From NCBI GenBank assembly GCA_963834445.1, contig CAWIBU010000007.1, forward strand, positions 186,001 to 250,000: a DNA stretch of 64,000 nt. The letters run 5' to 3'. Both the position numbers and the translations under genes were made by a program. This document shows positions 25,575 through 34,433 of this stretch, piece by piece; position 1 is the stretch's first letter, and each line of letters begins with the position of its first letter. This stretch comes from PALSA-350 sp963834445 (GTDB lineage: Bacteria; Acidobacteriota; Terriglobia; Terriglobales; Acidobacteriaceae). The notes beneath the pieces were generated by a model. It saw only the letters and a list, made by a program, of their open reading frames with translations, did not search any database and was not told the DNA's origin.

Positions 25575-26645
25575 ATGGCAAACAGCGCCAATTTCCGCCA
25601 AAAAGCGATACGGCATGGGTTTCTATGTGCGCTGCTGTGCAGCCTCGCCGGCCCGGCACGGTCAGAGCCGGCCACCGCCTTGCCTGACGCGCCGAGGATG
25701 GGTTTCGCGGCCGGTCAGGATGCCGATTCTGCGCTGGGCACTATTCGTGGAACCGTGGTCGACCAGAACGGAAACTTTGTCGTAGGCGCACAGGTGAAAC
25801 TCGAGCGGGAGGGGCAGCCGGTCAGCCAGGAAGTCGTCTCCGATCAGGCAGGGCATTTCGTTTTTCTCGGCGTCGCTGCTGGTCCCTTCCAACTCACCAT
25901 CACAGCCGAGGGGTTTGCCACGCAGAATCGAACCGGCATTCTGCATCTGGGGGAGTGGCTCGATATGTCGGAGGTTAAGTTACCCGTGGCCCGCAAGACC
26001 ACCGAGGTGCAGGTGAGTGTTACCAATTACGAACTTGCAGAAGAGCAGGTGCGGGTGGAAGAGACGCAGCGAGTATTGGGGGTTATTCCGAACTTCTATG
26101 TCACGTACGATGCAAACGCGCTGCCCCTTCGCCCCAAGCAGAAATTTGAGCTGGCCTGGAAGACCACGGTGGACCCGGTCACTTTTGCCGCCAGCGGGGT
26201 GATTGCAGGCATCGAACAGGCGCAGAACATCTACAGGGGTTATGGACAGGGCACCGAGGGATACGCCAAGCGCTATGGCGCCTCCTATGCCGACGCGTTT
26301 GTTGGCACCATGGTTGGGGGCGCGATCCTGCCCATCTTGTTCAAACAGGACCCACGCTATTTCTACAAGGGCACCGGCAGCACGCGATCACGCACTCTGT
26401 ATGCCCTGGCGAACGCGGTCATCTGCAAAGGCGACAATGGCCACTGGCAGGCGGACTACTCAGGGATCCTGGGCAGTCTCGCGTCGGGAGGCATCTCGAA
26501 CCTGTATTATCCCGCGAGTAGCCGCAATGGCGCGTGGCTTACGTTCGAAAATACATTCGTTGGTATCGGAGGTTCGGGAGTGGGTAATATCTTTCAGGAA
26601 TTTCTCATTCGTAAATTAACGCCCCATGCCCGGGGTAATCCGTAG
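25575..26645 (+). CDS. Exported protein with carboxypeptidase-regulatory-like domain, unknown function
   Basis: 356 residues. A signal segment (about 1-30, ending ARS) is followed by a beta-sandwich carboxypeptidase-regulatory-like domain (about 53-140, GTIRGTVVDQNGNFVVGAQVKL) and a C-terminal part (about 165-350) with YVTYDANALPLRPKQKFELAWKT, YGASYADAFVG and PILFKQDPRYFYKGTGS. That C-terminal part recurs in acidobacterial secreted proteins as I recall, but I know no function for it. No clear ribosome site. A SpoIIE-type phosphatase gene follows 15 bases later on the same strand. Confidence 0.7.
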   Translation: MANSANFRQKAIRHGFLCALLCSLAGPARSEPATALPDAPRMGFAAGQDADSALGTIRGTVVDQNGNFVVGAQVKLEREGQPVSQEVVSDQAGHFVFLGVAAGPFQLTITAEGFATQNRTGILHLGEWLDMSEVKLPVARKTTEVQVSVTNYELAEEQVRVEETQRVLGVIPNFYVTYDANALPLRPKQKFELAWKTTVDPVTFAASGVIAGIEQAQNIYRGYGQGTEGYAKRYGASYADAFVGTMVGGAILPILFKQDPRYFYKGTGSTRSRTLYALANAVICKGDNGHWQADYSGILGSLASGGISNLYYPASSRNGAWLTFENTFVGIGGSGVGNIFQEFLIRKLTPHARGNP

Positions 26646-26660
26646 CCAGGGACGGCGCTT

Positions 26661-27776
26661 ATGGAACGTAACCGGAGCAGCGACGACAAGCGGTTCTTCA
26701 CCAGAGAAGAGAATCGCATCACTGGCCAGCTGAACTTTGTCGTTTTTCTGGCCATGGCTGCAGTCGGTTATACCGACTGGGTCGTGGTATCGAATGTCTC
26801 GCTGGGCTACCTGTACGTGCTCCCGATCGCGCTCAGCGCGCTGGTGAATCCGCTGCCGGTAACGGTGGCGCTGGCCGTTGGGTGCGCGGTATTGCAAGAC
26901 GTCTTTGGCCCGGTCTCCGATACCCGTTCCGTCAGGACTATCCGCGACGGAATAGCCCTGGCGGGTTTTTTGGTCGTAAGTTTTCTGGTGACGCAAATCG
27001 CCAGGCAACGCGAACGCCTGTCCGCCGAGGTGCGGAGACAGCGGGATGAGTATGAGCATGACCTGGTGCTGGCCGCGCAGGTGCAGCGGCGGGTGTTACC
27101 CCGGCCGCCCGTGCTGTCCGCACTTGAGCTCGCTGCAGCCATGCAGACGGCGCAGCTGCTGGGTGGGGACTACTACGATTTTTTTGCAATTTCTGAGAAT
27201 GTCGTAGACGTGGTGATCGCCGACGTTTCGGGTCACGGCGCGGCGGCGTCTTTGCTGATGCCATCCCTGGCCGTGGCCTTGCGCCTGCGCGCCCGCGAGT
27301 TGAGTGGACCGGCGGAGATTCTCAAAGACCTCGATGACGTATTGCGGCAGATTACCAATAGTGCAACCTTCGTGACTATGTTTTATGCGCGTTTCGATCA
27401 GGCGGGAAAAACAATGCAGTATGCCAACGGCGGCCACAATCCGCCCCTGCTGGCTCGGCCGAAGACCGGCGAAACCTGGATGCTGGAAGCGGGTGGCGGC
27501 CCCATCATGGGCATTTTGCCGGGCGCGCAGTTCGCCGATACCGTGCTCTCGCTGGAGCAGGGCGACATCCTGACGCTCTTCACCGATGGTGTGACCGAGC
27601 AGGAGAACGAGTTGGGTGAGGAATTTTCACTCGAGCGTTTGCAGGCAACGATTCAGAGGCATGAAACGGAATCGGCCTCGGCGCTGGTTGCCCAGGTGTC
27701 GGAGGCGGTCTCTGCTTTTGCCGGTACGAAGAAGCAGGTGGACGATCTGACGGTGGTGGTTGTGAAGGTCTTGTAG
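26661..27776 (+). CDS. Membrane-bound SpoIIE/RsbU-type PP2C phosphatase
   Basis: 371-residue signalling phosphatase. Three or so membrane segments (about 25-115) are followed by a helical linker (RQRERLSAEVRRQRDEYEHDL) and the PP2C-SIG domain (about 135-371): AQVQRRVLPRP, LGGDYYDFF with metal-binding Asp, VIADVSGHGAAASLLM, NGGHNPPLL, LFTDGVTEQEN and VDDLTVVVVKV. Such proteins dephosphorylate anti-sigma-factor antagonists or similar STAS proteins. ATG 26661 begins 15 bases after the preceding stop, so the two are probably cotranscribed. No partner STAS or anti-sigma gene is in the window. Confidence 0.92.
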   Translation: MERNRSSDDKRFFTREENRITGQLNFVVFLAMAAVGYTDWVVVSNVSLGYLYVLPIALSALVNPLPVTVALAVGCAVLQDVFGPVSDTRSVRTIRDGIALAGFLVVSFLVTQIARQRERLSAEVRRQRDEYEHDLVLAAQVQRRVLPRPPVLSALELAAAMQTAQLLGGDYYDFFAISENVVDVVIADVSGHGAAASLLMPSLAVALRLRARELSGPAEILKDLDDVLRQITNSATFVTMFYARFDQAGKTMQYANGGHNPPLLARPKTGETWMLEAGGGPIMGILPGAQFADTVLSLEQGDILTLFTDGVTEQENELGEEFSLERLQATIQRHETESASALVAQVSEAVSAFAGTKKQVDDLTVVVVKVL

Positions 27777-28200
27777 GCGAAGAGCCGATCGATGAGGTGG
27801 AACCAGTGTAGTGCGTTGTTAATCACGTCCAGTATATTTGCCAACCAGGCCGGCGCCCCAGTCCCGCAGGGACGACTGAACGCAGCCCAGGATGAAATCC
27901 AGGGTGAGGAAAGCAAAACAAAGCAGCCCCGTAGGGACGGACGAAGTGGGAAGGACGAAGTCCTTTTTCCCTCAACCATTGTTGACGGAGTAGTCTTCCC
28001 AGGATTCCATCCTGGGGAAATCATCAGCCGTCCCTTCGGGACTGCTCTGTTTTGTCTTTGTTTACCCAGGATTTCATCCTGGCTAGTTTCAGTCGTCCCT
28101 GCGGGACTGACATCAGCCGTCCTTTCGGGACTGCTCTGTTTTGTCTTTGTTTACCCAGGATTTCATCCAGGGCTACTTTCAGCCGTCCCTGCGGGACTGA
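27777..28200. repeat. BIME-like palindromic repeats with 89-base tandem unit
   Basis: A unit starting CATCAGCCGTCC is present at 28022-28110 and again at 28111-28200 with few changes; each contains TGTTTTGTCTTTGTTTACCC, the palindrome CCAGGATTTCATCCTGG and the hairpin GTCCCTGCGGGAC. Reversed forms of the same blocks (CCCAGGATGAAATCCAGGG, GTCCCGCAGGGAC) occupy 27857-27940. There is no transposase and no spacer-like variable sequence. The region lies between the phosphatase gene and the PadR promoter. Confidence 0.85.
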
Positions 28201-28238
28201 GGCTTGTGTTGTTGCTTGGTGGGATAATTGCCGTTCAC

Positions 28239-28267
28239 TTGACAGTCAGTGCCTGCTTGCATACTCT
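28239..28267 (+). promoter_or_regulatory. Promoter of the padR-ADOP operon
   Basis: A consensus -35 TTGACA at 28239-28244, then 17 bases, then TACTCT at 28262-28267 as a weak -10. Transcription would begin about 28273-28275, only a few bases before the ATG at 28277, giving an almost leaderless message. Confidence 0.6.
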
Positions 28268-28276
28268 TCCCCTAAG

Positions 28277-28621
28277 ATGATTAGGGAAGAAAGCAATGTC
28301 AATGGAGAGCTCATCCAGGGAACGCTGGAAATGCTTATTTTGAAAGCATTGGCGCGTGGGCCCATGCACGGCTACGCGGTGGCGGAGTGGGTTGAGCAAA
28401 CTTCGCAGCAGGTGCTCAGGGTGGAAGAGGGCGCACTGTACCCGGCTCTGCATCGGCTGCAATTGCGCGGCCTGCTGCAGGCCGAGTGGGGCGCATCTGA
28501 AAATAACCGCCGGGCAAAGTTCTATCAGCTGACGGCAGCCGGTAAAAAGCGTCTGAACGCAGAATCGCAGCGCTGGGCGCGCCTCTCAGCGGCAGTTGCG
28601 TTTGTGATGCAAACCTCCTGA
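28277..28621 (+). CDS. PadR-family transcriptional regulator
   Basis: 114-residue winged-helix repressor. ELIQGTLEMLILKALARGPMHGYAVAEWVEQ and VEEGALYPALHRLQLRGLL with WGASENNRRAKFYQLTAAGKKRL are diagnostic of the PadR family. The frame is open further upstream through repeat sequence, but the promoter places the start at ATG 28277. The stop is followed 11 bases later by the ADOP permease gene. Acidobacterial PadR regulators of this kind are regularly paired with such permeases and probably control them. Confidence 0.94.
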   Translation: MIREESNVNGELIQGTLEMLILKALARGPMHGYAVAEWVEQTSQQVLRVEEGALYPALHRLQLRGLLQAEWGASENNRRAKFYQLTAAGKKRLNAESQRWARLSAAVAFVMQTS

Positions 28622-28632
28622 GGTGACAACAT

Positions 28633-31323
28633 ATGCACGCCATTTTGCTGCGCATAAGATCGCTGTTCACTCGCCGCCGCATGGATCGCGAGTTGGCCGA
28701 AGAGTTGGACTTTCACCAGGCGATGTTGCGGCAACGACTGTTGCGACAAGGTACTCCACCGGCGGAGGTAGAGCGGGCGGCGAGGCAGGCATTTGGCAAC
28801 GATGCGCGCTGGCATGAACGCCTGCGTGAGCTGTGGCAATTTCAGACGTTGGAAAACTTTGTCCGCGATCTGAGCTTTTCACTACGGTTGCTGAAAAAAT
28901 CACCCGGGTTCACCGCGGTTGCTCTGCTGACGCTGGCGTTGGGCGTGGGCGCAAACACGGCCGTCTTTTCCCTGATCAATAGTCTGCTGCTGCGGCCCCT
29001 GCCCGTGGCGCATAGCGAGCAATTGGCGGTGCTGCGCATTGAGGAGGGTGGCCCTGCGCCCAACTACGAGTTCTGCACCCCGTTCTTCCGTAGCCTTGAA
29101 AACAGGCATGACGTTTTCTCCGAGGTGTTCGCCTACAACTCAGACCTGCTGCAAGTAAAAGGACCATCGGGCAACGAGAATATCCGTGGGATGTTGGTCA
29201 GCGGGCAATTTTTCCAGGCGCTCGAGACGCCGCCCTTGCTGGGCCGCTATCTCACGCCCGCCGATGACCACAGGGGTGGCAGCCCGGCCGGTCTGGCGGT
29301 GGTGATCAGTGAACGGTTCTGGCAAACCTGGTTCAACCGCGCTGCTGACGTGGTGGGGCGTAAGCTGGTGATCGCCAATGTGCCGTTTACCGTGGTGGGG
29401 GTGATGCCTAAGCAATTTATTGGGGCCGATCCAACCAGCAGGCCACAGATCTTCGCACCGCTTTCGGCAGATCCCATTATCGATGCGCCGCGCAACCATA
29501 TCGATGACGGCATTCATGCCTGGTGGTTGACGGTGGGGGCGCGGCTGCAAGCTGGGGTTACGTTGCAGCAGGCTAACGCGTCACTGGCCACTATTTCCGG
29601 ACCCATTCTCCATGAGGCCACGACCGACGCCAGCTATCTTGCCGACGAAGAGAAAGGGCATTTCCACTTTGTAGCGGAGCCGGGCGCGCGCGGATTTACC
29701 TCCGCGCGGTTGGTTTTTCGCAAGCCATTGGTCGCCATGTTTTTCATGTGCGGAGGAATTTTGTTGTTGGCCTGCTTGAACCTGGCGAGCCTGCTGATGG
29801 CGCGCGGCGCCGCCCGGGAACGGGAGTTGGCGACGCGGCTGGCGATCGGCGCGACACGGCGGCGGCTGATTCAGCAAATGCTCGCGGAAAGCCTGCTGCT
29901 CGCGATTCTGGGTACGGCGGCGGGGATGACGGTCGCGTCGCTGATCAGTCGTTCGCTTGCCGAGCTGCTGATCAGCGGCAACGCCGGCGTTCAGCTGGAC
30001 ACATCGCTCGATGGGCGGGTGTTTGTTTTTGCGGCCGGGATTGCCGTGATTGCCTCAGTGTTGATCGGGTTGCTGCCTGCGTTGCAGGCTACCGCGGGTA
30101 ATCTGGATGACCACATAAAAGACGGCCAGCATGGGCGGCGAATGCAGGCGAAGCGCAAACTGCTGCCCCGCATCCTGCTGGCATCTCAGGTGGCGCTCGC
30201 CCTGGTGTTGGTGGTAGGCGCCGGGTTGTTGATGACAAGCCTGGTCAAGCTATTCCGGTCGGGCGTAGGGTTTGATCCCAAAGGCCTGGTCAACATCGCG
30301 TTCAATATGGATAAGCAGCCGCTCGAAGGTGATGCCTTGATGCGCCAATACCAGGCACTGGGCGAGGGTTTGCGCCATCAGCCCGGCGTCAAGAGTGTGA
30401 GCTTCCAGTTCATTGTGCCGCTGGCCCATCGCGGCTGGAACGGAAGGTATGGCGCGCCGGGCGCCGATCCCCATTTGATCTATATGAATAGCGTCGCGCC
30501 CGATTACTTCGCCACCATGCGCATTCCGCTTTACCAGGGCAGGGAGTTCAGCTGGGCCGACAGCAATGCTTCCGGGCTCAAGATCATTCTCAACCAGTCG
30601 GCGGCGCGGCTACTTTTCCCGGGCCGGCAGGCGCTGGGTCAACAGGTCATGAATGATAATGACCCGACAGTCGTCAAAGCGTACCAGGTGGTTGCCGTCG
30701 TCGGCGACACCAAATACCGGGAAATGCGCGATCCCGCCCCACCTTCCGCCTACGTGCCGATCTTGCAGGATGAGCAGAAGAAACCGTCGTTGAGCGCTGT
30801 GGTGCGGGTAGAGGGATCGCATGTGGCGCTAGCTGCCGCAGCACGCGCCCTGGCGGCGCGGCTGGCGCCCACCATTCCTGCGCCCACCTTCAGTACCATG
30901 GACGAGATATTGAACGAATCGATCGGTACCGAGCGCATGATGGCGGTGCTTGCTTTTTTCTTTGCTGGATGTGCACTGCTGGTAACGGCCATCGGTTTGT
31001 ATGGAACGCTGGCTTACACGACCGCGCGGCGCACCAGCGAGATTGGCATCCGCATGGCGCTGGGGGCACAGCGCGCGCGCGTGCTGGTGATGGTGTTCGG
31101 CGAGAATGCCGTGGTCGCCGCCGCCGGGGTAGGCGCCGGCCTGGGATCTGCGCTGCTGGCCTCTCGGGCTCTGGCCAGTTTCTTGTACGGGACGTCTCCG
31201 CGCGATCCCTGGGTGCTGGCCGGTTCGGTCGCGGCCTTGACCCTGATCGCCAGCTTGGCCTCGCTCTTGCCGGCGCTGCGCGCGGCTCGAATTGAGCCGA
31301 TGGACGCCATCCGCTGTGAATAG
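28633..31323 (+). CDS. ADOP-type ABC permease (MacB/FtsX, duplicated)
   Basis: 896-residue inner-membrane permease of the acidobacterial duplicated orphan permease group. A cytosolic N-terminal part (about 1-75, RRRMDRELAEELDFHQAML) is followed by MacB-like periplasmic core 1 (about 95-345, GFTAVALLTLALGVGANTAVF), FtsX domain 1 (about 375-490, with ARERELATRLAIGATRRRL), core 2 (about 510-740) and FtsX domain 2 (about 765-890, RTSEIGIRMALGAQRARVL). It ends in RAARIEPMDAIRCE. No ATPase gene is adjacent, as is usual for this group. It forms an operon with the PadR gene 11 bases upstream. Confidence 0.95.
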   Translation: MHAILLRIRSLFTRRRMDRELAEELDFHQAMLRQRLLRQGTPPAEVERAARQAFGNDARWHERLRELWQFQTLENFVRDLSFSLRLLKKSPGFTAVALLTLALGVGANTAVFSLINSLLLRPLPVAHSEQLAVLRIEEGGPAPNYEFCTPFFRSLENRHDVFSEVFAYNSDLLQVKGPSGNENIRGMLVSGQFFQALETPPLLGRYLTPADDHRGGSPAGLAVVISERFWQTWFNRAADVVGRKLVIANVPFTVVGVMPKQFIGADPTSRPQIFAPLSADPIIDAPRNHIDDGIHAWWLTVGARLQAGVTLQQANASLATISGPILHEATTDASYLADEEKGHFHFVAEPGARGFTSARLVFRKPLVAMFFMCGGILLLACLNLASLLMARGAARERELATRLAIGATRRRLIQQMLAESLLLAILGTAAGMTVASLISRSLAELLISGNAGVQLDTSLDGRVFVFAAGIAVIASVLIGLLPALQATAGNLDDHIKDGQHGRRMQAKRKLLPRILLASQVALALVLVVGAGLLMTSLVKLFRSGVGFDPKGLVNIAFNMDKQPLEGDALMRQYQALGEGLRHQPGVKSVSFQFIVPLAHRGWNGRYGAPGADPHLIYMNSVAPDYFATMRIPLYQGREFSWADSNASGLKIILNQSAARLLFPGRQALGQQVMNDNDPTVVKAYQVVAVVGDTKYREMRDPAPPSAYVPILQDEQKKPSLSAVVRVEGSHVALAAAARALAARLAPTIPAPTFSTMDEILNESIGTERMMAVLAFFFAGCALLVTAIGLYGTLAYTTARRTSEIGIRMALGAQRARVLVMVFGENAVVAAAGVGAGLGSALLASRALASFLYGTSPRDPWVLAGSVAALTLIASLASLLPALRAARIEPMDAIRCE

Positions 31324-31404
31324 GACCGGCCGTTTCATGACGACGTCAATTCCCACAGGGCGATGGACGGCAGATTCCTCGCGGGGGCGATAGAATGATT
31401 CTGC

Positions 31405-31956
31405 ATGACACGGACAGAGATCATCGCTCAACTTGATGCTGAATTAAAACGCCTGGAACGCGCCCGGGATTTTTTAGCAGCAGCGCTTAAAAGTTCCCCA
31501 CGGATTTTGCAGAACAGTACGATCAGGAAGGTAACCACGAAACTTCCTGCGCCCGTCCCTGCAGCCCATCCACGCAAGAGCCGTAAGCAAACCGCTCCGG
31601 CGGTCGCAGCGCCGGTGGCCAGCGTTCCTCTGCAGGCCGTCGTCGCCGCGCCTGCGCTGCAGCCGAAGCTGGAGCCGCAGATACATCGAGTGCCCCCCAG
31701 GCGTCGCATGGAACGGCGACAGCTACAGACCGACAAGGGCGGCAAATCTGCCGCGGCCTTGAGCGGTTCAGTGCCGACGGGCCCAGTTGCCGTTTCGGCG
31801 ATCGAGGCGCGCAAGGTTCAGGAACGGGCTGTGGCGGTTCCGCCGACGCCGGTGGTGAGTGAACTCCGCTCAGAGATCGGCGGGGAACGCAGCCTCGGTT
31901 CTCTCATTCAGGCGTTTGAACGCAGAGCCGGACTAAGTGGCATAGAAATTCCCTGA
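31405..31956 (+). CDS. Hypothetical protein, Pro/Ala/Lys-rich
   Basis: 183 residues, no recognised domain. The N-terminus MTRTEIIAQLDAELKRLERARDFLAAAL reads as an amphipathic helix or short coiled coil; the middle (about 45-150) is low-complexity Pro/Ala/Lys/Arg-rich and basic, and the end has GSLIQAFERRAGL. No signal peptide or membrane segment. It lies alone between the ADOP permease and a DHA2 exporter. Frame-consistent codon use and a plain ATG favour a real gene; a nucleic-acid or protein-binding linker protein is possible but unproven. Confidence 0.6.
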   Translation: MTRTEIIAQLDAELKRLERARDFLAAALKSSPRILQNSTIRKVTTKLPAPVPAAHPRKSRKQTAPAVAAPVASVPLQAVVAAPALQPKLEPQIHRVPPRRRMERRQLQTDKGGKSAAALSGSVPTGPVAVSAIEARKVQERAVAVPPTPVVSELRSEIGGERSLGSLIQAFERRAGLSGIEIP

Positions 31957-32074
31957 ACGAAAGTTGTAGCCCTGCCACGGGCGCCCGGGGAGTGCTCGCT
32001 CCCTTTTCGTAGACTGGAACGATGAGAAATATACGGTCGCCGTACCATGTTCGCTTCCGGTCAACAGAGAGGCA

Positions 32075-33556
32075 GTGCGGCGGGCGCGGCCTGGCTCTGC
32101 AACACGTATTGCGCATCCCTTGCCTGTGAAGACCAGAAGCAAGAATGGTTTCTATGTAACCACCCTGATTGCGGGTGCTTTCTTCATGGAAAACCTGGAC
32201 GGCACCATCATCGCCACAGCGCTTCCGCAAATGGCGCGCAGCTTCCATGTTGGCGCGGTAAACCTGAATATAGGTATGACGGCCTACCTGCTCACGCTGG
32301 CCGTGTTCATCCCCATCAGCGGCTGGTTGGCAGATCGTTTTGGCTCCCGTTCGATCTTTGCCTCGGCCATTGCCACGTTTACGCTGGCGTCGTTGCTTTG
32401 TGCTGCGTCGCATACCCTGACGCAGTTCACGCTTATGCGCATTCTGCAGGGCGTGGGCGGCGCGATGATGGTACCGGTTGGCCGCCTGATTGTCTTACGC
32501 AACACGCCCAAAGAAAAGCTGACCGAGGCGATTGCTTACATCACCTGGCCAGGGTTGACGGCACTGGTCGTGGGGCCACCGCTGGGCGGCTTCATCACTA
32601 CCTATTTCAGCTGGCACTGGATCTTTTTTCTCAATCTCCCCATTGGTATGGTTGCCCTGGTGCTGACGCTGTTAGGGGTGGAGAACGTGCGCATGGGCGA
32701 ACGGCACCCGTTCGACTGGCTCACCTTTGTGCTCGCCGGCTGCGCGTCGGCCGGCGCTGTCTATGGCATGGAGAAGCTGGGGAGTGAGGGTGTGCAGTGG
32801 CAGCTGCCCGGGGTGATTCTGGGGCTGAGCCTGCTCAGCGGAGCCGCCGCCATCTTCGCGGCGCATCGTAACCCAGCAACTTCGCTGATCGATCTCGAGT
32901 CGATGAAACTCAAGACCTACTCGCTTTCTGTGTATGGCGCCAGCGCCTTTCGCATCGCGGTCTCGGTGTTGCCCTTTCTGCTACCGTTGATGTTTCAGAT
33001 TGCCTTTGGGTTGAATGCTTTTCATTCCGGGCTTTATTTGCTGGCGTTGTTCGCCGGTGATCTCAGCATGAAAGCGTTTGTTATTCAGGCGCTGCGGCGG
33101 TTCGGGTTCCGGCGCATTCTGATCGTAAATGGAATCATTACCGCCCTGTCGATGGCTCTTTGCGCGCTGCTTAGCCCGGCAACAGCGGTGATTCTGGTGG
33201 TGCTGATCCTGTATTGCCACGGTGCTTTCCGGTCTATGCAGTTCACCTGCATGACGACGCTGGCTTATTCTGAGGTGCCATCCGGCCGCATGAGCCGTGC
33301 CAACGGATTTCTCAGCGCGGTGATGCAGCTCAGCATGGGGATGGGGGTAGCGGTGGGCGCCATTACTCTGCGCCTGGTCGCTCATGCGCGCGGCCACTCG
33401 GCGGCCCTGCCGCAACTGCGCGATTTCCATGTTGCGATTCTCTTCATGGCGGTCCTGGCGCTCGGTCCGGTGTGCAACAGCCTTGATCTGCCTCCCGATG
33501 CGGGCGCCCTGACCAGCGGCCACCGCCAGCCGGAATTGGAAACGAACCCGGCGTAA
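32075..33556 (+). CDS. MFS transporter, DHA2 (EmrB/QacA-like) family
   Basis: Proton-driven exporter of about 475-493 residues with fourteen hydrophobic segments. Motifs: FFMENLDGTIIATALPQMA in segment 1, GWLADRFGSRSIF between 2 and 3, LMRILQGVGGAMMVPVGRL in segment 4 and GPPLGGFITTYFSWHWIFFLNLPIG in segment 5, all standard for drug:H+ antiporter family 2. The start is unsettled: GTG 32075 has GAGAGG close by, while GTG 32126 would give MKTRSKNGFYVTTL, a more usual N-terminus. It stands alone; repeats follow its stop. The substrate is unknown. Confidence 0.9.
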   Translation: MRRARPGSATRIAHPLPVKTRSKNGFYVTTLIAGAFFMENLDGTIIATALPQMARSFHVGAVNLNIGMTAYLLTLAVFIPISGWLADRFGSRSIFASAIATFTLASLLCAASHTLTQFTLMRILQGVGGAMMVPVGRLIVLRNTPKEKLTEAIAYITWPGLTALVVGPPLGGFITTYFSWHWIFFLNLPIGMVALVLTLLGVENVRMGERHPFDWLTFVLAGCASAGAVYGMEKLGSEGVQWQLPGVILGLSLLSGAAAIFAAHRNPATSLIDLESMKLKTYSLSVYGASAFRIAVSVLPFLLPLMFQIAFGLNAFHSGLYLLALFAGDLSMKAFVIQALRRFGFRRILIVNGIITALSMALCALLSPATAVILVVLILYCHGAFRSMQFTCMTTLAYSEVPSGRMSRANGFLSAVMQLSMGMGVAVGAITLRLVAHARGHSAALPQLRDFHVAILFMAVLALGPVCNSLDLPPDAGALTSGHRQPELETNPA

Positions 33557-33650
33557 CGGACAAACGGCGAGGCAGGGTTTGCGAGCTCACTCGTGGGGCC
33601 TTGGTTTGGGGGAAAGGGGCACAGCAGATCCCTCGGCGTTGCTCCCGCTG

Positions 33651-33975
33651 AACAAAATGGCTGGGGCTGATTTGCGAGCTCACTCGTGGGCCTTGGTTTG
33701 GGGGAAAGGCGCACAGCAGATCCCTCCGCTTCGCTACCCCCGAATTCCTGTCGAGGCTGGTGGCGCTGGCAAAGTTCATGCGGTCTTCCTTAACGAAGAC
33801 CGCACACGTGGACCTGTCTGACGTAGCGAAACAGGAATTCGGGTACGCTACGGTCGGGATGACAAATTTGTTTGGGGGACGGGCTTAAAGATTTGCTTGA
33901 GGGACGGGCTTAAAAGCAAGCGCTCTCCGCGTTCATTCCTCCCTTAACTTGCCACCAGGCCAGTCAGCTCCTCCT
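33651..33975. repeat. Structured dispersed repeat, copy 2 of 3
   Basis: Starts AACAAAATGGCTGGGGCTG. The outer arms CCCGAATTCCTGT and ACAGGAATTCGGG enclose the hairpin GCGGTCTTC-CTTAAC-GAAGACCGC (about 33780-33803). Its first 230 bases are nearly identical to the copy that begins at 33980, and clearly related to that at 6277. Confidence 0.88.
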
Positions 33976-33979
33976 AATG

Positions 33980-34320
33980 AACAAAATGGCTGGGGCTGGA
34001 TTTGCGAGCTCACTCGTGGGGCCTTGGTTTGGGGGAAAGGCGCACAGCAGATCCCTCCGCTTCGCTACCCCCGAATTCCTGTCGAGGCTGGTGGCGCTGG
34101 CAAAGTTCATGCGGTCTTCCTTAACGAAGACCGCACACGTGGACCTGTCTGACGTAGCGAAACAGGAATTCGGGTACGCTACGGTCGGGATGACAAATTT
34201 GTTTGGGGGACACGATGACAAATTTGCTTGAGGGGCGAGGCCAAAAGGCAGATCGCTTCGCTCGTTCATTCCATCCTTGACTTGCCGCCATGCAAGTCGG
34301 CTCCTCGGGATGACAAATTT
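33980..34320. repeat. Structured dispersed repeat, copy 3 of 3
   Basis: Nearly identical to copy 2 up to about 34211, including the outer arms and the GCGGTCTTC / GAAGACCGC hairpin (about 34110-34133); the 3' tail then diverges but ends with the shared CTTGCC...GCAAGTCGGCTCCTCGG and GATGACAAATTTG. Confidence 0.88.
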
Positions 34321-34433
34321 GTCTCTTCGATTGCTTGTCTGGTCAGAGCTGCTGATTGTTGTAGCGCTGGGCGAGATTGCAACCGAGGCGCGCATCCCTT
34401 CGCGCCGCGCCTCGGTTGTAGATGAGAGTGAGA

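Larger units (their letters stand above)
33557..34433. repeat. Repeat-rich intergenic region with two tandem copies of the structured repeat
   Basis: 877 bases without a supported gene. A partial copy (about 33579-33650) of the GCGAGCTCACTCGTGGGGCC block comes first, then full copies at 33651-33975 and 33980-34320. After 34320 there is an AT-richer stretch and an inverted pair GCAACCGAGGCGCG / CGCGCCTCGGTTG (about 34379 and 34402) that may end transcription of the minus-strand gene at 34434. Open frames on both strands are repeat-derived. Confidence 0.85.

Noticed and set aside
27840..28200. Possible CRISPR array
   Set aside because: Repeats are palindromic blocks in mixed orientation with no regular spacers and no cas genes.
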